A stretch of DNA of 64,000 bases from an uncultured Collinsella sp. (GCA_902494345.1 CABUSV010000003.1:1-64000); one strand, 5' to 3'. Shown: positions 42,358 through 52,490, counted from the first letter of the stretch. The notes: generated by a model not told the origin, from the letters alone. A program made the numbers and translations.

Positions 42358-43500
42358 GTGATCTGCCCGCATTGCCTTAAGACTATCGAGGACGGCGCCT
42401 CGTTCTGCCCCTACTGCAACGCCTATGTGGGTCCGGGCGATGGTCCCGAGCACACCGAGTTCGTGTTCTGTGAGGGCTGCGGTGCCCGTCTTTCTCCGCA
42501 TGATCGTACGTGCCCCAAATGCGGACGCCCCGCTCCGGGTATCCTCTCCGAGGACGCGGCCGCATCCGACTTGGCTGCGGGCCGCACGGCGGGCTTTCCG
42601 CGCCTAACGCAAGAACAGATCGATACCGAGGTGCCGCATGCGCCGGCCTCTGCCGCTGCAGTGCTTTCGGACGCCGCCGACCCCAATGAGACCTGCGTGC
42701 TGCCGGCTTTCGATAAGGATTTCGGTATCCCCAAGGTCGATATTCCCACACCCGTTTCCCTGCATGACGATGCTCAAAAACCCAAGCGCAAGGTGCACCC
42801 CGACGAGGACGCCTATCACAAGCACAAGCGTCATATTCCCAAGCCGCTTATCGTCATCGCGGTCCTTGCCCTTGTGTGCGGTGGTGCCTATTGGTTCGTG
42901 ACGACTGATCCCATGAGTGTCATGCCTGGCTTCTATGACCAGTTTGGCCAGGCCGCGCAGACGACCTTCCCTACGCGCCAAAAAGGCGAGGCGACTGAGG
43001 ACGATACCAAGCAGGACGATTCTGCCGAGGTGGTCCAGGAAGAAACCGTGCTGACCGATGATCAGCTCTATACCAGGCTCGACGGTCTGTATCAGACCAT
43101 CGTGTCCTACGGTGACGAGGATCAGATTGGCGAGGTCATCGATTCCTTTAACAACGGCTATCTCCGAACGCCGCTGTCCACCCGTCAGGAGCTGTCGCAG
43201 AGTGCCTACGCCCTGCGCGACCAGATTAAAAAGACGCAAGATGAGCTCAACAACCTTAAGTACCAGGACGATACGGTCTATGCGGATGACATCGCCCACT
43301 TAAAGCAGCTTGCCGAGTGGATGTACGAGCGCGTCGACGTGATCTGCCAGAGCTGGGACATCTCGCTGGCCATTCCCGATGGCGAGTCGATGAGTTCCCA
43401 CCAAAGCGAGATCCTGGCGCCCATCGCACAGGGCGGCAACAGCGCGCTGAATCAGTACGACGCCAACGTGGGCTCCTGGAAGCCGCAGCAGCGTTCCTAA
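42358..43500 (+). CDS. Double zinc-ribbon membrane protein
   Basis: 380 residues. Two zinc ribbons open the protein (CPHC...CPYC and CEGC...CPKC). A disordered acidic/Pro linker follows, then one transmembrane helix (PLIVIAVLALVCGGAYWFV, about residue 165) and a helical extracytoplasmic domain. GTG 42358 has AAGAGG 5 nt upstream. Function unknown; such zinc-ribbon/TM proteins are common in this class. Confidence 0.8.
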   Translation: MICPHCLKTIEDGASFCPYCNAYVGPGDGPEHTEFVFCEGCGARLSPHDRTCPKCGRPAPGILSEDAAASDLAAGRTAGFPRLTQEQIDTEVPHAPASAAAVLSDAADPNETCVLPAFDKDFGIPKVDIPTPVSLHDDAQKPKRKVHPDEDAYHKHKRHIPKPLIVIAVLALVCGGAYWFVTTDPMSVMPGFYDQFGQAAQTTFPTRQKGEATEDDTKQDDSAEVVQEETVLTDDQLYTRLDGLYQTIVSYGDEDQIGEVIDSFNNGYLRTPLSTRQELSQSAYALRDQIKKTQDELNNLKYQDDTVYADDIAHLKQLAEWMYERVDVICQSWDISLAIPDGESMSSHQSEILAPIAQGGNSALNQYDANVGSWKPQQRS

Positions 43501-43607
43501 AATTAGTTCGCCATAGTCGGCATAACCTACGTGCGCAATTGATGTAAGCGCATGCTTATTGCTACAATTCGTACAAATATGCTTTAAACGCACGAGGAAG
43601 GAACCAC

Positions 43608-44150
43608 ATGTTTGGTTTTAAGAAAGAGCTCTACACGCCCGAGTATCAGCTTGCCGGCGACGAGTGCGCCGTTATCGAGACGTCGAAGGGTACCATCAAG
43701 GTCAAGTTTGACGGCGAGGGCGCTCCCATTCATGTCGCGAACTTCTGCGAGCTTTCCACGATGGGTTTCTATGATGGCCTTAAGTTCCATCGCTATGTGC
43801 CCGGCTTCGTCATTCAGGGCGGCGACCCCAATACCCGCGACATGTCCGGCGCCGACGTCGCCGCCGGTCTTGAGGGCCCCGACGGCATGCCCGGTACCGG
43901 TGGCCCCGGCTACTGCATCAAGGGCGAGTTTGCCACCAATCCGCGCAATAGCCATGTCGATGGCGCCCTTGCCATGGCACGCTCCATGGACCCCGATTCC
44001 GCGGGTTCGCAGTTCTACTTCTGCTTGGGTGCCCAGCATAACCTCGATTCCGGTTACACCGTCTTTGGTACCACGGTCGAGGGTCTCGATGTGATTTCGC
44101 AGCTGCGTGCCGGCGACGAGATCGTTCATGTCGAGATCGTTCACGAGTAA
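43608..44150 (+). CDS. Peptidyl-prolyl cis-trans isomerase, cyclophilin type
   Basis: 180 residues of cyclophilin fold: LKFHRYVPGFVIQGGDP (catalytic Arg), GEFATNPRNSHVDGALAMARS, SAGSQFYFCLG and YTVFGTTVEG. There is no signal peptide, so it is cytoplasmic. It catalyses proline isomerisation in protein folding. GGAAGGAA precedes the ATG. The TPR protein follows 11 nt later, probably co-transcribed. Confidence 0.93.
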   Translation: MFGFKKELYTPEYQLAGDECAVIETSKGTIKVKFDGEGAPIHVANFCELSTMGFYDGLKFHRYVPGFVIQGGDPNTRDMSGADVAAGLEGPDGMPGTGGPGYCIKGEFATNPRNSHVDGALAMARSMDPDSAGSQFYFCLGAQHNLDSGYTVFGTTVEGLDVISQLRAGDEIVHVEIVHE

Positions 44151-44161
44151 AGGGGACTTCC

Positions 44162-45466
44162 TTGAATAGCCAGCTGATCCAACAGGGCCGCGCCGCTTAC
44201 CGCGCGGGTGATTTTTCCGCTGCAGCCCAGATGCTTGGGGCGGCAAAGACTCCCGATGAGATTATGGGCGAGGCCGATCACCTTCGTGGCAACGCCTTGA
44301 TGCACCTGGGCATGTATGCCGAGGCCGCCGAGGCTTATGCTGCCGCCCTCAACGACGGCACCTATGGCAAGCGCGGCGCGCTGCTCACCAACCGCGGCAA
44401 GGCACTCGCCGCCGTGGGCGACTACACGACGGCCGCCCAGGCGTTCTCTGCCGCTACGCAAGACGCTTCCTATGCCACGCCGTTCAAGGCCTATCTGGGC
44501 CTGGGTAACGCGCTGTTCCAGTCGGGCGACTATGCCAACGCGGGTACTGCCTTCCGTCAGGCTGCCATCGACGGCGCCAATCCGGCTCCTGCCGCCGCGC
44601 TCGGCGAGCTCGGTCGTTGCTTCATTAAGCTCGGCCGTCCGGCGGATGCCGTGGAGACCTACCGCACGGCTATCGACTTTGCCGGCCCCCGCGATGACAC
44701 GCGTGCGCTCAACGCCGGCATGGGTCAGGCGCTTTCTGCCGCCGGCCGTCCCTCCGACGCACTCGACGCCTTTAACGCCGCTACTGCAGATGGCATCTAC
44801 CAGCTCACCTCCGAGCAGGCCGATGAGCTTGCCCGCGTGCACGATTCGCTTGCCGCGCTGTCTGCCCAGACGGCTATGGCCACGGCTCCGGCGCCCGCGA
44901 TGGACGCTCCTGCCGTCGATCCGCTCGATCCTACGGGTGCGACCGGTCAGTTTATGCCCGATCCCTCGGACACCGGCTTCTTTACGCTGTCCGAGTCCGA
45001 GATGGTCCAGCAGGACCGTCAGGATCGTAAGCAGGCCAAGGTCCGTCGTCGCCATCGCCACACGGGTCTCAAAGTCTTCATCGTGCTGCTTCTGCTCATT
45101 TTGATCGCCGCGGGCGGTCTGGGTTTTGCCTACACGCGCGGCTTTGGCTTCCCGTCTCAGGAGTCTGTCGTTACCGATCTGTTCCAGGCTGCCGGCGACG
45201 GTGACACCGCAAAGGCCGAGTCTTGCCTGGCCTCGAGCCTGCCCGAGGACGCCAAGTCGATGATCATCTCCTCGATTCCGCAGGGCGCCACCGTGTCCGT
45301 CGAGGGCATGGATCAGTCCATGACCGAGACGACCGCCAAGGTGAAGGCTTCGCTGTCCAAGGGCGGCGAGCAGGAGTACACCGTCAAATTCGTGCGCTCC
45401 GACAATCATATCGGTTGGGCCGTTTCCTCACTCGATATGGATTTCTCGGCTGCTGACAACCAGTAG
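44162..45466 (+). CDS. TPR-repeat membrane protein
   Basis: 434 residues from TTG 44162 (AAAGGGG 5-6 nt upstream). Residues 1-240 are tetratricopeptide-like repeats (GNALMHLGMYAEAAEAY, GKALAAVGDYTTAAQAF, GNALFQSGDYANAGTAF). A Pro/Ala linker, a basic patch and one transmembrane helix near 305 follow, then a short domain of DUF4878/NTF2-like character outside. It probably acts as a scaffold; role unknown. Confidence 0.8.
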   Translation: MNSQLIQQGRAAYRAGDFSAAAQMLGAAKTPDEIMGEADHLRGNALMHLGMYAEAAEAYAAALNDGTYGKRGALLTNRGKALAAVGDYTTAAQAFSAATQDASYATPFKAYLGLGNALFQSGDYANAGTAFRQAAIDGANPAPAAALGELGRCFIKLGRPADAVETYRTAIDFAGPRDDTRALNAGMGQALSAAGRPSDALDAFNAATADGIYQLTSEQADELARVHDSLAALSAQTAMATAPAPAMDAPAVDPLDPTGATGQFMPDPSDTGFFTLSESEMVQQDRQDRKQAKVRRRHRHTGLKVFIVLLLLILIAAGGLGFAYTRGFGFPSQESVVTDLFQAAGDGDTAKAESCLASSLPEDAKSMIISSIPQGATVSVEGMDQSMTETTAKVKASLSKGGEQEYTVKFVRSDNHIGWAVSSLDMDFSAADNQ

Positions 45467-45488
45467 TGACCTTATGGGATTTAGCTTT

Positions 45489-45521
45489 GCCCGGCGCTTC
45501 ACCGCAAGTGAGGTGCCGGGC
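45489..45521 (+). terminator. Possible terminator upstream of mreB
   Basis: GCCCGGCGCTTCAC / GTGAGGTGCCGGGC stem with one mismatch and one G-T pair and a CGCA loop; no T-run follows. It lies 22 nt after the TPR gene. Confidence 0.45.
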
Positions 45522-45581
45522 TTGCGCTAGTATGATGAGCTAGTAGTTTTCCAGCAATCATCCAACACATCAGGAGTTGCG

Positions 45582-46625
45582 TTGTTTTCTTTGATGGATA
45601 TGTTCTTCGGTAGCTATGCGGGCGATCTTGCCATCGACCTCGGCACCGCAAATACGCTTGTCTCCGTGCGCGGCAAGGGCATCGTCATCCGCGAGCCCTC
45701 TGTTGTCGCTATCGACAAGAACGACGAGCGCATCCTGGCGGTCGGTATCGAGGCAAAGCGCATGCTCGGCCGTACGCCCGGCAACATCGTGGCCGTTCGC
45801 CCCCTGAAGGACGGCGTTATCGCCGACTTCGATGTTACCGAGGCCATGCTCCGCTACTTTATCGACAAGGCTTCCGAGAAGCGCTATCCGTGGACCCCGC
45901 GTCCGCGCGTTGTCGTCTGCGTCCCCTCCGGCGTCACGTCGGTCGAGAAGCGTGCCGTCTTTGAGGCCACGATCCAGGCTGGCGCTCGTCAGGCCTACCT
46001 GATCGAGGAGCCCATGGCTGCCGCTATCGGCGCCGACCTGCCCGTCGAGGAACCCACCGGCTCCATGGTCATCGACATCGGCGGCGGTACCACCGAGGTT
46101 GCCGTTATCGCTATGGGCGGCATCGTCGTCTCGCAGTCCATCCGTATTGCCGGCGACGAGTTCGATCAGGCCATCCTCACGCACGTTCGCGATGCCTACA
46201 ACCTGGCCATCGGCGAGCGTACGGCAGAGGACATCAAGATCAAGGTCGGCTCCGCTGTGCCGCTCAAGGACGAGCTCGACGTCGAGGTCAACGGCCGCGA
46301 CGTGATCACCGGTCTGCCCAAGACCGTGCGCATCGAGAGCGAGGAGATTCGTCGCGCACTCAACAAGCCGCTCGACGAGATGGCCAAGGCCGTCAAGGAT
46401 GCACTCGATGCCACGCCGCCCGATCTTGCCTCTGACCTTATGTACTATGGCATATTGCTGACCGGTGGCGGCGCGCTGCTGCGCGGTCTCGACGTGCGCC
46501 TGCGCGATGAGACCGGCGTTTCGGTCAACGTCAGCCCCACGGCGCTCGATAACGTCGTTAACGGCTGTGCCCGCGTGCTCGAGGCCAATGCGTTTGATGG
46601 CGGCTTCGTCCAGACCAATGCTTAA
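45582..46625 (+). CDS. mreB: Rod-shape actin homologue MreB
   Basis: 347 residues with the actin-fold motifs AIDLGTANTLVSVRGKGI, CVPSGVTSVEKRA, IEEPMAAAIGADLPV, VIDIGGGTTEVAVI and LLTGGGALLRGLD. It forms membrane-bound filaments that guide lateral wall synthesis. TTG 45582 follows GGAG with 5-nt spacing. It is the first gene of the elongasome operon. Confidence 0.96.
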   Translation: MFSLMDMFFGSYAGDLAIDLGTANTLVSVRGKGIVIREPSVVAIDKNDERILAVGIEAKRMLGRTPGNIVAVRPLKDGVIADFDVTEAMLRYFIDKASEKRYPWTPRPRVVVCVPSGVTSVEKRAVFEATIQAGARQAYLIEEPMAAAIGADLPVEEPTGSMVIDIGGGTTEVAVIAMGGIVVSQSIRIAGDEFDQAILTHVRDAYNLAIGERTAEDIKIKVGSAVPLKDELDVEVNGRDVITGLPKTVRIESEEIRRALNKPLDEMAKAVKDALDATPPDLASDLMYYGILLTGGGALLRGLDVRLRDETGVSVNVSPTALDNVVNGCARVLEANAFDGGFVQTNA

Positions 46626-46646
46626 TTTCCAAAAGGTGGATTCCAT

Positions 46647-47645
46647 TTGGCACGATCTTCGGGTTTCTCCACAAATCTGAATACCAAGCGACAATCAACG
46701 GGTATGCGCCCGTTGATTGTTTTCAGCCTGATTTCGGTGTTGCTGCTCACGTTTTACATCCGCGAGGGCGAGGCAGGACCGATTCATGCCGTGCGTTCGG
46801 GCGTAACGACGATTACCTCGCCGGTGCGCTTTGTGGGCTCGGCCGTGGCGGCTCCCTTCAATGCGATCGGCAACGTGTTCTCTAACCTTACGGCGTCGCA
46901 GGACACGCTTGACGAGCTTAAGAAGCAAAATGAAGAGCTGACCTCTAAGGTCGCCGAGCTCTCCGAGGCTCAAAAGACCGCTGAGCGTCTGGAAGGGCTG
47001 GTCGGCCTGCAGTCGACCTACAACCTCAAATCGACCGCTGCTCGTATCGTTGGCGCCTCCGGCGATGCCTGGACCTCGACCGTTACCATCGACAAGGGCT
47101 CTGCCGACGGCCTTACCATCAACATGCCCGTGACGAGTTCTGCCGGTGTTATCGGCCAGATTATCGAGGTATCGGCCAAGACCTCTACCGTGCGCCTGAT
47201 TGGCGACGAGAACTCGGGCGTGTCCGCCATGGTGCAGGACACGCGCGCCCAGGGTATGCTGCAGGGTCAGGCTGACGGCACGCTGCGTCTTGAGTACGTG
47301 AGCGTCGACTCCGACGTTAAAGTCGGCGACATCATCGTGACCTCGGGCATCGGTGGCGTGTTCCCCAAGGGCCTACCGCTCGGCACCGTCTCGTCGGTTG
47401 AGAAATCTGCAAACGACGTGTACTACACCATTGTGGTGCGCGCTCAGACCACGGCCGAGAATAACGAGGAAGTGCTGGTCATTACCTCGCTGACCGACGA
47501 ACAGTCGGCCTCGGATGAGGACGTGAGCACGGCCAACAGCACGCCGCAGGGAACGTCGCGCGACGCTGCGACCAAGACGAAGGACGAGAGTTCGGATGAC
47601 AGTTCCGACACGTCCGAGACGACCGATTCCGGCTCGAGCGAATAG
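46647..47645 (+). CDS. mreC: Rod-shape protein MreC
   Basis: 332 residues. One N-terminal transmembrane helix (PLIVFSLISVLLLTFYI), a coiled coil at about 85-120 (LDELKKQNEELTSKVAEL), the beta-rich MreC domain (ARIVGASGDAWTSTVTIDKG, MPVTSSAGVIGQI, IVTSGIGGVFPKGLPLG) and a Ser/Asp/Thr-rich tail. It bridges MreB to the synthases outside the membrane. TTG 46647 has AAAGGTGG 7 nt upstream. Confidence 0.94.
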   Translation: MARSSGFSTNLNTKRQSTGMRPLIVFSLISVLLLTFYIREGEAGPIHAVRSGVTTITSPVRFVGSAVAAPFNAIGNVFSNLTASQDTLDELKKQNEELTSKVAELSEAQKTAERLEGLVGLQSTYNLKSTAARIVGASGDAWTSTVTIDKGSADGLTINMPVTSSAGVIGQIIEVSAKTSTVRLIGDENSGVSAMVQDTRAQGMLQGQADGTLRLEYVSVDSDVKVGDIIVTSGIGGVFPKGLPLGTVSSVEKSANDVYYTIVVRAQTTAENNEEVLVITSLTDEQSASDEDVSTANSTPQGTSRDAATKTKDESSDDSSDTSETTDSGSSE

Positions 47646-47656
47646 GGGGCATGTCC

Positions 47657-48223
47657 ATGGATCTACACGAGCAGGGGATGAGCTCCCGCACGTTTGTAAT
47701 CGCCGCCATTGTGTGCGTGCTGCTGCAGGCAGGCCTGGCGCCGCAGATCTCCATTGCGGGCGGTCGCGTCAACTTCATGATTATCCTGGTGTGCCTAAGC
47801 GTGTTCTCGGGCGACCCGACCCGTGCCGTCGTGTGCGGTTTTTGCAGCGGCTTGTTTTATGACCTGTCCGCTGCCGTGCCGGTGGGCGTTATGTCGCTCC
47901 TGCTGACCGTGGGTTCTTTTGCCCTGGTGCACAGCGCCGTCGGTCAGACGGGCGGTACCCCGAGTGCGCGCGGCGTCACTGTTGGCGCCTTCGCGCTCGT
48001 CATTAATGTGATCTACAGCATCATCTTGCTGTTTATGGGTTTGGAGACGAGCTTTGTCGTGGCGATCTTCGGCCATGCGCTGCCGTCCTCGATCCTGACG
48101 GGTCTGGTTGCCATTCCGTTTTTGATGTCCGGCGTCGTGCCGCAGTCCGGCTATGGATTCTCCGCACGTGGCGGACGCCAGGCGGGTATGCGCTTTAAGC
48201 CCAAGACCCGCAAGCTCAAATAG
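47657..48223 (+). CDS. mreD: Rod-shape membrane protein MreD
   Basis: 188 residues with five or six hydrophobic helices, starting MDLHEQGMSSRTFVIAAIVC. ATG 47657 is preferred because GGGGG lies 7 nt upstream; ATG 47651 is only 1 nt from it. The small size, hydrophobicity and place between mreC and the PBP identify it. The basic C-terminus (RFKPKTRKLK) is cytoplasmic. Confidence 0.88.
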   Translation: MDLHEQGMSSRTFVIAAIVCVLLQAGLAPQISIAGGRVNFMIILVCLSVFSGDPTRAVVCGFCSGLFYDLSAAVPVGVMSLLLTVGSFALVHSAVGQTGGTPSARGVTVGAFALVINVIYSIILLFMGLETSFVVAIFGHALPSSILTGLVAIPFLMSGVVPQSGYGFSARGGRQAGMRFKPKTRKLK

Positions 48224-48236
48224 GGGAGGCCCGTAG

Positions 48237-50306
48237 ATGTCTTCCCAGATGACGGTTATTATCGCCGGTATCGTGCTGGTTGTGGCCATCGTGGTCGCGC
48301 TGGTCATCATGCGTCGTGGCGATTCCCGTTTTACCTACGATACGCAGCATGGAACGGCCCCGCGCGCCACCGAGGGCGAGGGCAATACCGCGTCGACCGC
48401 CTTTAAGGGCCGCTTTTCCATCCTCACCACGGGTGTGGGCGCGATGTTTGCGGCGCTTGCCGTCAAGCTGTGGGGCATGCAGATGGTCTCGTCGGACTAT
48501 TACGAGAAGCAGGCCAATAGTAATCAGACTCGCACCGTTACCACACCCGCTGTGCGCGGCCGCATCCTCGACCGCAACGGCGTGGCGCTTGTCCAGAACC
48601 GTCCCTCACTTGCTGTCGTGGCCTACCGCGACCTTGCCGAGGATGAGGTTCTGGTTCGCCATCTTGCCAACGTGCTTGGAATGCCTTACGTGGCGGTCCT
48701 TCGCAATATTCAGGACAATACAGAGGGCGCTCAGAGCCTGCATACCATCGCGACGGACGTCCGTCGTTCCACGGTTGCCTATATTCAGGAGCATGCCGGC
48801 GAGTTCCCGGGCGTCAAGATTGCCGAGCGTACCGAGCGCCAGTATCCATATGGCGAGACGGCATGCCATATCTTGGGCTATACCGGCACCATTACCTCCG
48901 AGCAGCTCGAGGCCCAGAATAAGAAAACCTCTGGCGATGATGATGCTTCTGCTGGCAAGATTACGTACCAGTCGGGCGATATCGTGGGCCAGGCGGGTGT
49001 TGAGAGCTACTACGAAAACCTGCTGCAGGGTATTCGTGGCGAGCAGACCGTCAAGGTCGATGCCTCGGGCAATGTGACCGGTCAGGCCGGCGCCGTGCCC
49101 GCGAAGGCCGGCTCCGACATTAAGCTCACGCTCGACCTTAAGATCCAGCAGGCCTGTGAGACGGCACTGGCGAGCGCTATCGAGCTTGCCAAGACCACTG
49201 GCTACAGCAATGCCGGCAACGGCGCCGTGGTGTGTCTCGATCCCAACAATGGCGAGATTCTGGGCATGGCGAGCGAGCCCAAGTTCGATCCGTCCGTCTT
49301 CATCGGTGGCGTCTCAAATGACGTGTGGACCGAGCTCAATGATGACAAGGGTTCGCACCCGCTGCTCAACCGCGCTATTAGCGGTCAGTACATGTCGGCT
49401 TCGACCATCAAGCCGCTCTCGGCACTGGCCGGTCTTGAGTTCGGAACCTACACGTCGGGGCAGACGACCAACTGCACGGGTTATTGGACGGGTCTGGGCA
49501 AGTCGTGGGGCAAGTACTGCTGGCTGCATTCCGGCCACGGCACCATGACGCTGCAGTCGGGTATCGCCAACTCATGCGACCCCGTCTTCTACGACATGGG
49601 CAAGGCGTTCTTCTATGACGAGCAACATCCCGAGGGCCTGCAGGAGGTCTTTCGTCGCTGGGGTCTAGGCAAGACCTGCGGTATCGATCTGCCGAGTGAG
49701 GGCGCGGGTCGTATTCCCGATGCCGAGTGGAAAGAGTCGTACTTCACCGACGCCTCTGCCGAGGACCGCAAGTGGAATGCCGGCGATATGACCAACATTG
49801 CTATTGGCCAGGGCGACATCCTGGTGACGCCCCTGCAGATGGCGTGCGCCTATATGGGTCTTGCCAACGGCGGCAAACAGTACGTGCCCCACGTGTTTTT
49901 GTCTGCCGTGTCGCGCGATGGCGACGGCGATGCCTATAAGTACAACGGCAAGGGCAAGAAGAAGCGCCTGGAGGCCAAGATCAACAGCGAATCGGATTTG
50001 GCTCTTGTTCGCAACGGCATGCACGACGTGATTTACACGGCATCGACGTCCCTGGCGGCGCACTTTGGCACCCTGACGCCGCAGGTATACGGCAAGTCGG
50101 GCACGGGCGAGAAGAGTGGCGAGGACGAATACGCTTGGTTCTGCGCCTATGCACCGGCCGATGATCCCAAGTATGTCATCGCTACTGTCCTGGAGCAGGG
50201 CGGCGGCGGCTCAGATACCGCGATGCATGTCGTGCGCGACGTGCTCGGCGTGATTTATGACGAGCCCGATACCTCTTCGGCCTCGGGCGATTCTTCGGTT
50301 CGATAG
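48237..50306 (+). CDS. mrdA: Penicillin-binding protein 2 (elongasome transpeptidase)
   Basis: 689 residues of class B PBP. A short first hydrophobic stretch lies at the N-terminus and a second near residue 65. The PBP dimer domain follows (VRGRILDRNGVALVQN), then the transpeptidase domain with SASTIKP active-site Ser, the SCD second motif and KSGTGE third motif. It cross-links peptidoglycan with RodA. Two N-terminal hydrophobic segments separated by a charged linker are slightly unusual; the usual PBP2 has one. The stop is 9 nt from rodA. Confidence 0.95.
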   Translation: MSSQMTVIIAGIVLVVAIVVALVIMRRGDSRFTYDTQHGTAPRATEGEGNTASTAFKGRFSILTTGVGAMFAALAVKLWGMQMVSSDYYEKQANSNQTRTVTTPAVRGRILDRNGVALVQNRPSLAVVAYRDLAEDEVLVRHLANVLGMPYVAVLRNIQDNTEGAQSLHTIATDVRRSTVAYIQEHAGEFPGVKIAERTERQYPYGETACHILGYTGTITSEQLEAQNKKTSGDDDASAGKITYQSGDIVGQAGVESYYENLLQGIRGEQTVKVDASGNVTGQAGAVPAKAGSDIKLTLDLKIQQACETALASAIELAKTTGYSNAGNGAVVCLDPNNGEILGMASEPKFDPSVFIGGVSNDVWTELNDDKGSHPLLNRAISGQYMSASTIKPLSALAGLEFGTYTSGQTTNCTGYWTGLGKSWGKYCWLHSGHGTMTLQSGIANSCDPVFYDMGKAFFYDEQHPEGLQEVFRRWGLGKTCGIDLPSEGAGRIPDAEWKESYFTDASAEDRKWNAGDMTNIAIGQGDILVTPLQMACAYMGLANGGKQYVPHVFLSAVSRDGDGDAYKYNGKGKKKRLEAKINSESDLALVRNGMHDVIYTASTSLAAHFGTLTPQVYGKSGTGEKSGEDEYAWFCAYAPADDPKYVIATVLEQGGGGSDTAMHVVRDVLGVIYDEPDTSSASGDSSVR

Positions 50307-50315
50307 GAGGTTGCG

Positions 50316-51542
50316 ATGGATTTTTCTCCGGCGGATCTGTTCCGTTCAACCAAGACCGGCTCTCGCAGCAGCCTGGACCGCGTCAATAAGCAACTTTCGG
50401 CCTCGCGCGGCACGTTTCGCCAAAAGGTGCATATCGGTGTGCTCGTGGCTACTGTGGCGCTCGTCGCCTACGGTGCCATCATTATCTGGTCGGCTTCGCA
50501 GTTTAAGGCCGATGCCTCGTTTTCACGTCATCTTTTGGGAATTGGCATCGGCACGGTGCTGGCGGTGCTGGTCTGGCGTACCGACCTGCGCGGTATTTCC
50601 AATTTCTCGACGGCGTTGCTCGTCATCGACCTGATCGTGATCCTCTCGCCCAAGATTCCGGGTCTGTCCTATACGGGCGGTCTGGGCATGACGGGCTGGA
50701 TCAAGATTCCCGGTATCGGCTTGACATTCCAGCCGGTTGAGCTTGCCAAGCTTATCACCATCTTCTTTATTGCTACGCTTGGATCGCAGTATAACGGTCG
50801 CATCGATACCGTTCGCGACTACGTCAAGCTCTGCGGCATGCTGTCCATTCCGTTTTTGGCCGTCGTTGCCATGGGCGACCTGGGCTCAGGCCTGGTCGTG
50901 CTGGTTTCGGGCGCCATCGTCATCTGTATGAGCGGTGCACGCCGCGAATGGGTGCTGTCGACCCTGGCCCTGCTCGTGGGCCTGGTGGCCCTCGTCCTGG
51001 CGCTCGATTCGGTCTTTGATTCGTTGCTCGGCCACGATGTACTCATCAAGCAGTATCAGATGAACCGTCTGACGGTTTTTATCGACCCCGATAATGCCGA
51101 TTCGGACGATGCCTACAACCTGCAGCAGTCGCTTATCGCCGTTGGATCGGGCGGCTTCTTTGGTAAGGGTTTGGGCCATGCGACGCAGTCGGCCGGCGGC
51201 TTTCTGCCTGAGTTCCACACTGACTTCGTCTTCGCCTTCCTGTCCGAGACCTTTGGCTTTTGCGGTTCCTTTTTGCTCCTGTGCCTCTACGTGCTGTTGA
51301 TCTTTTCGACGATTCGCGTTGCCTTTAAGTGTGAGTCGCTGTTTTTGCGTCTTTCGTGTGTGGGCATCGTTGGCATGTGGGCGTTCCAGACCTTCGAAAA
51401 CATCGGCATGTGCATCGGCATGATGCCGATTACCGGTATTCCGCTACCGTTTATTAGCTTCGGTTCGTCTTCGATGATGATTCAGCTGCTGACGGTGGGT
51501 ATCGTACAATCCATATGGCGGCATCGTTCGGGCGCCGCGTAA
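50316..51542 (+). CDS. rodA: SEDS glycosyltransferase RodA
   Basis: 408 residues with about ten transmembrane helices. It has the SEDS features WIKIPGIGLTFQPVELAKL, a catalytic-loop region FLPEFHTDFVFAFLSETFGF and GIPLPFISFGSSSM. It polymerises lipid II into glycan strands. AGGAGG lies 6 nt before the ATG. It pairs with the preceding PBP2. Confidence 0.95.
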   Translation: MDFSPADLFRSTKTGSRSSLDRVNKQLSASRGTFRQKVHIGVLVATVALVAYGAIIIWSASQFKADASFSRHLLGIGIGTVLAVLVWRTDLRGISNFSTALLVIDLIVILSPKIPGLSYTGGLGMTGWIKIPGIGLTFQPVELAKLITIFFIATLGSQYNGRIDTVRDYVKLCGMLSIPFLAVVAMGDLGSGLVVLVSGAIVICMSGARREWVLSTLALLVGLVALVLALDSVFDSLLGHDVLIKQYQMNRLTVFIDPDNADSDDAYNLQQSLIAVGSGGFFGKGLGHATQSAGGFLPEFHTDFVFAFLSETFGFCGSFLLLCLYVLLIFSTIRVAFKCESLFLRLSCVGIVGMWAFQTFENIGMCIGMMPITGIPLPFISFGSSSMMIQLLTVGIVQSIWRHRSGAA

Positions 51543-51560
51543 CCGCTGGAGGGGTTTGCT

Positions 51561-52490
51561 ATGAAAATTCCCGTAGATAAGCTGACCCGCGCTTTTAAGA
51601 TGGGCGCGTCCGTTAAGAAGGATTCTGATACGCCGGTGCGCGTCTCGGTCTATCTGGATTCGTCCGCCTCGCGCTTTCTGGCCGAGACGGTGCGTGACGC
51701 CTTTGTGCCACAGACGACCTCGGGCATTGTGCGCGTCGAGCGTCTGGGGGAGGAGCGAATTACTCCAAAGACCGATACCGATGTGGTGCTGGTGCTCTCG
51801 TGTGGTTCCGACCGCTTGGAGAGTGCCGTGCAGGAGCTCGTGATCGCCGGCGCGCCCGTGTGCGTGCTTGCCGAGTCTGCTGTGGAGGTGCCGTTTATCG
51901 AGGAGTCCACGCCCATGCTCGGCGTGGTAGCGGCAACCGATAAGACGTATCTGCTCGAGACGCTTGCCCGCTGGATTCTCGACCGCACCGACAAGGAAAC
52001 GGCTTTTGCGGCGAACTTTGCCTTCATGCGCATCGCGGCGGCCAATCGTATCATCACCTCGTGCGCGCTCACCAATATGGCGACCGGTGCACTGGTGTTT
52101 TTGCCAGGCGCCGATTATCCCGTTATGGCGCTGGCGCAGGTGGGCATGCTCTTTGAGCTCGCTGCCGTCTTTGGACGCGGCATTAAGCCTGAGCGCGGCT
52201 ACGAGGTCGCGGGCGTGCTTGCCGGCGGTCTTGTGATCCGCGCGGTCACCCGCGCACTCGTCAAGCAGACGCCGCATATTGGGTTTGCCGTCAAGGCGCT
52301 CACTGCTGCCGCGGGCACCTACGGCATGGGCCGTGCGCTCGTTTCGCTCTACGAGCGCGATGTCGACTACAGCCGTGCCAACGAGGTGGTCACTGCCACG
52401 TTCTCCCGCGTTCGCGATCTGGTGACCACGGTCGCGGGCGCTACCCGTCCTATGGCGTCCTACCAGGACGCATCCGATCTCGCAGCTTAG
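51561..52490 (+). CDS. Conserved protein of unknown function (DUF697-like)
   Basis: 309 residues. The N-terminal half is soluble alpha/beta (SVYLDSSASRFLAETVRDAF, DVVLVLSCGSDRL). The C-terminal half has hydrophobic helices (NRIITSCALTNMATGALVFLPG, AQVGMLFELAAVFGRG) reminiscent of DUF697 membrane regions. It has no catalytic motif I can name. Position between rodA and a radical SAM gene suggests operon membership; GGAGG precedes the ATG. Confidence 0.75.
   Translation: MKIPVDKLTRAFKMGASVKKDSDTPVRVSVYLDSSASRFLAETVRDAFVPQTTSGIVRVERLGEERITPKTDTDVVLVLSCGSDRLESAVQELVIAGAPVCVLAESAVEVPFIEESTPMLGVVAATDKTYLLETLARWILDRTDKETAFAANFAFMRIAAANRIITSCALTNMATGALVFLPGADYPVMALAQVGMLFELAAVFGRGIKPERGYEVAGVLAGGLVIRAVTRALVKQTPHIGFAVKALTAAAGTYGMGRALVSLYERDVDYSRANEVVTATFSRVRDLVTTVAGATRPMASYQDASDLAA

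Noticed and set aside
49410..49590. PBP2 second motif SCD instead of SxN as a sign of inactivation
   Set aside because: An Asp at this place is known in the PBP2 subgroup; SxxK and KSG motifs are intact, so the enzyme is probably active.
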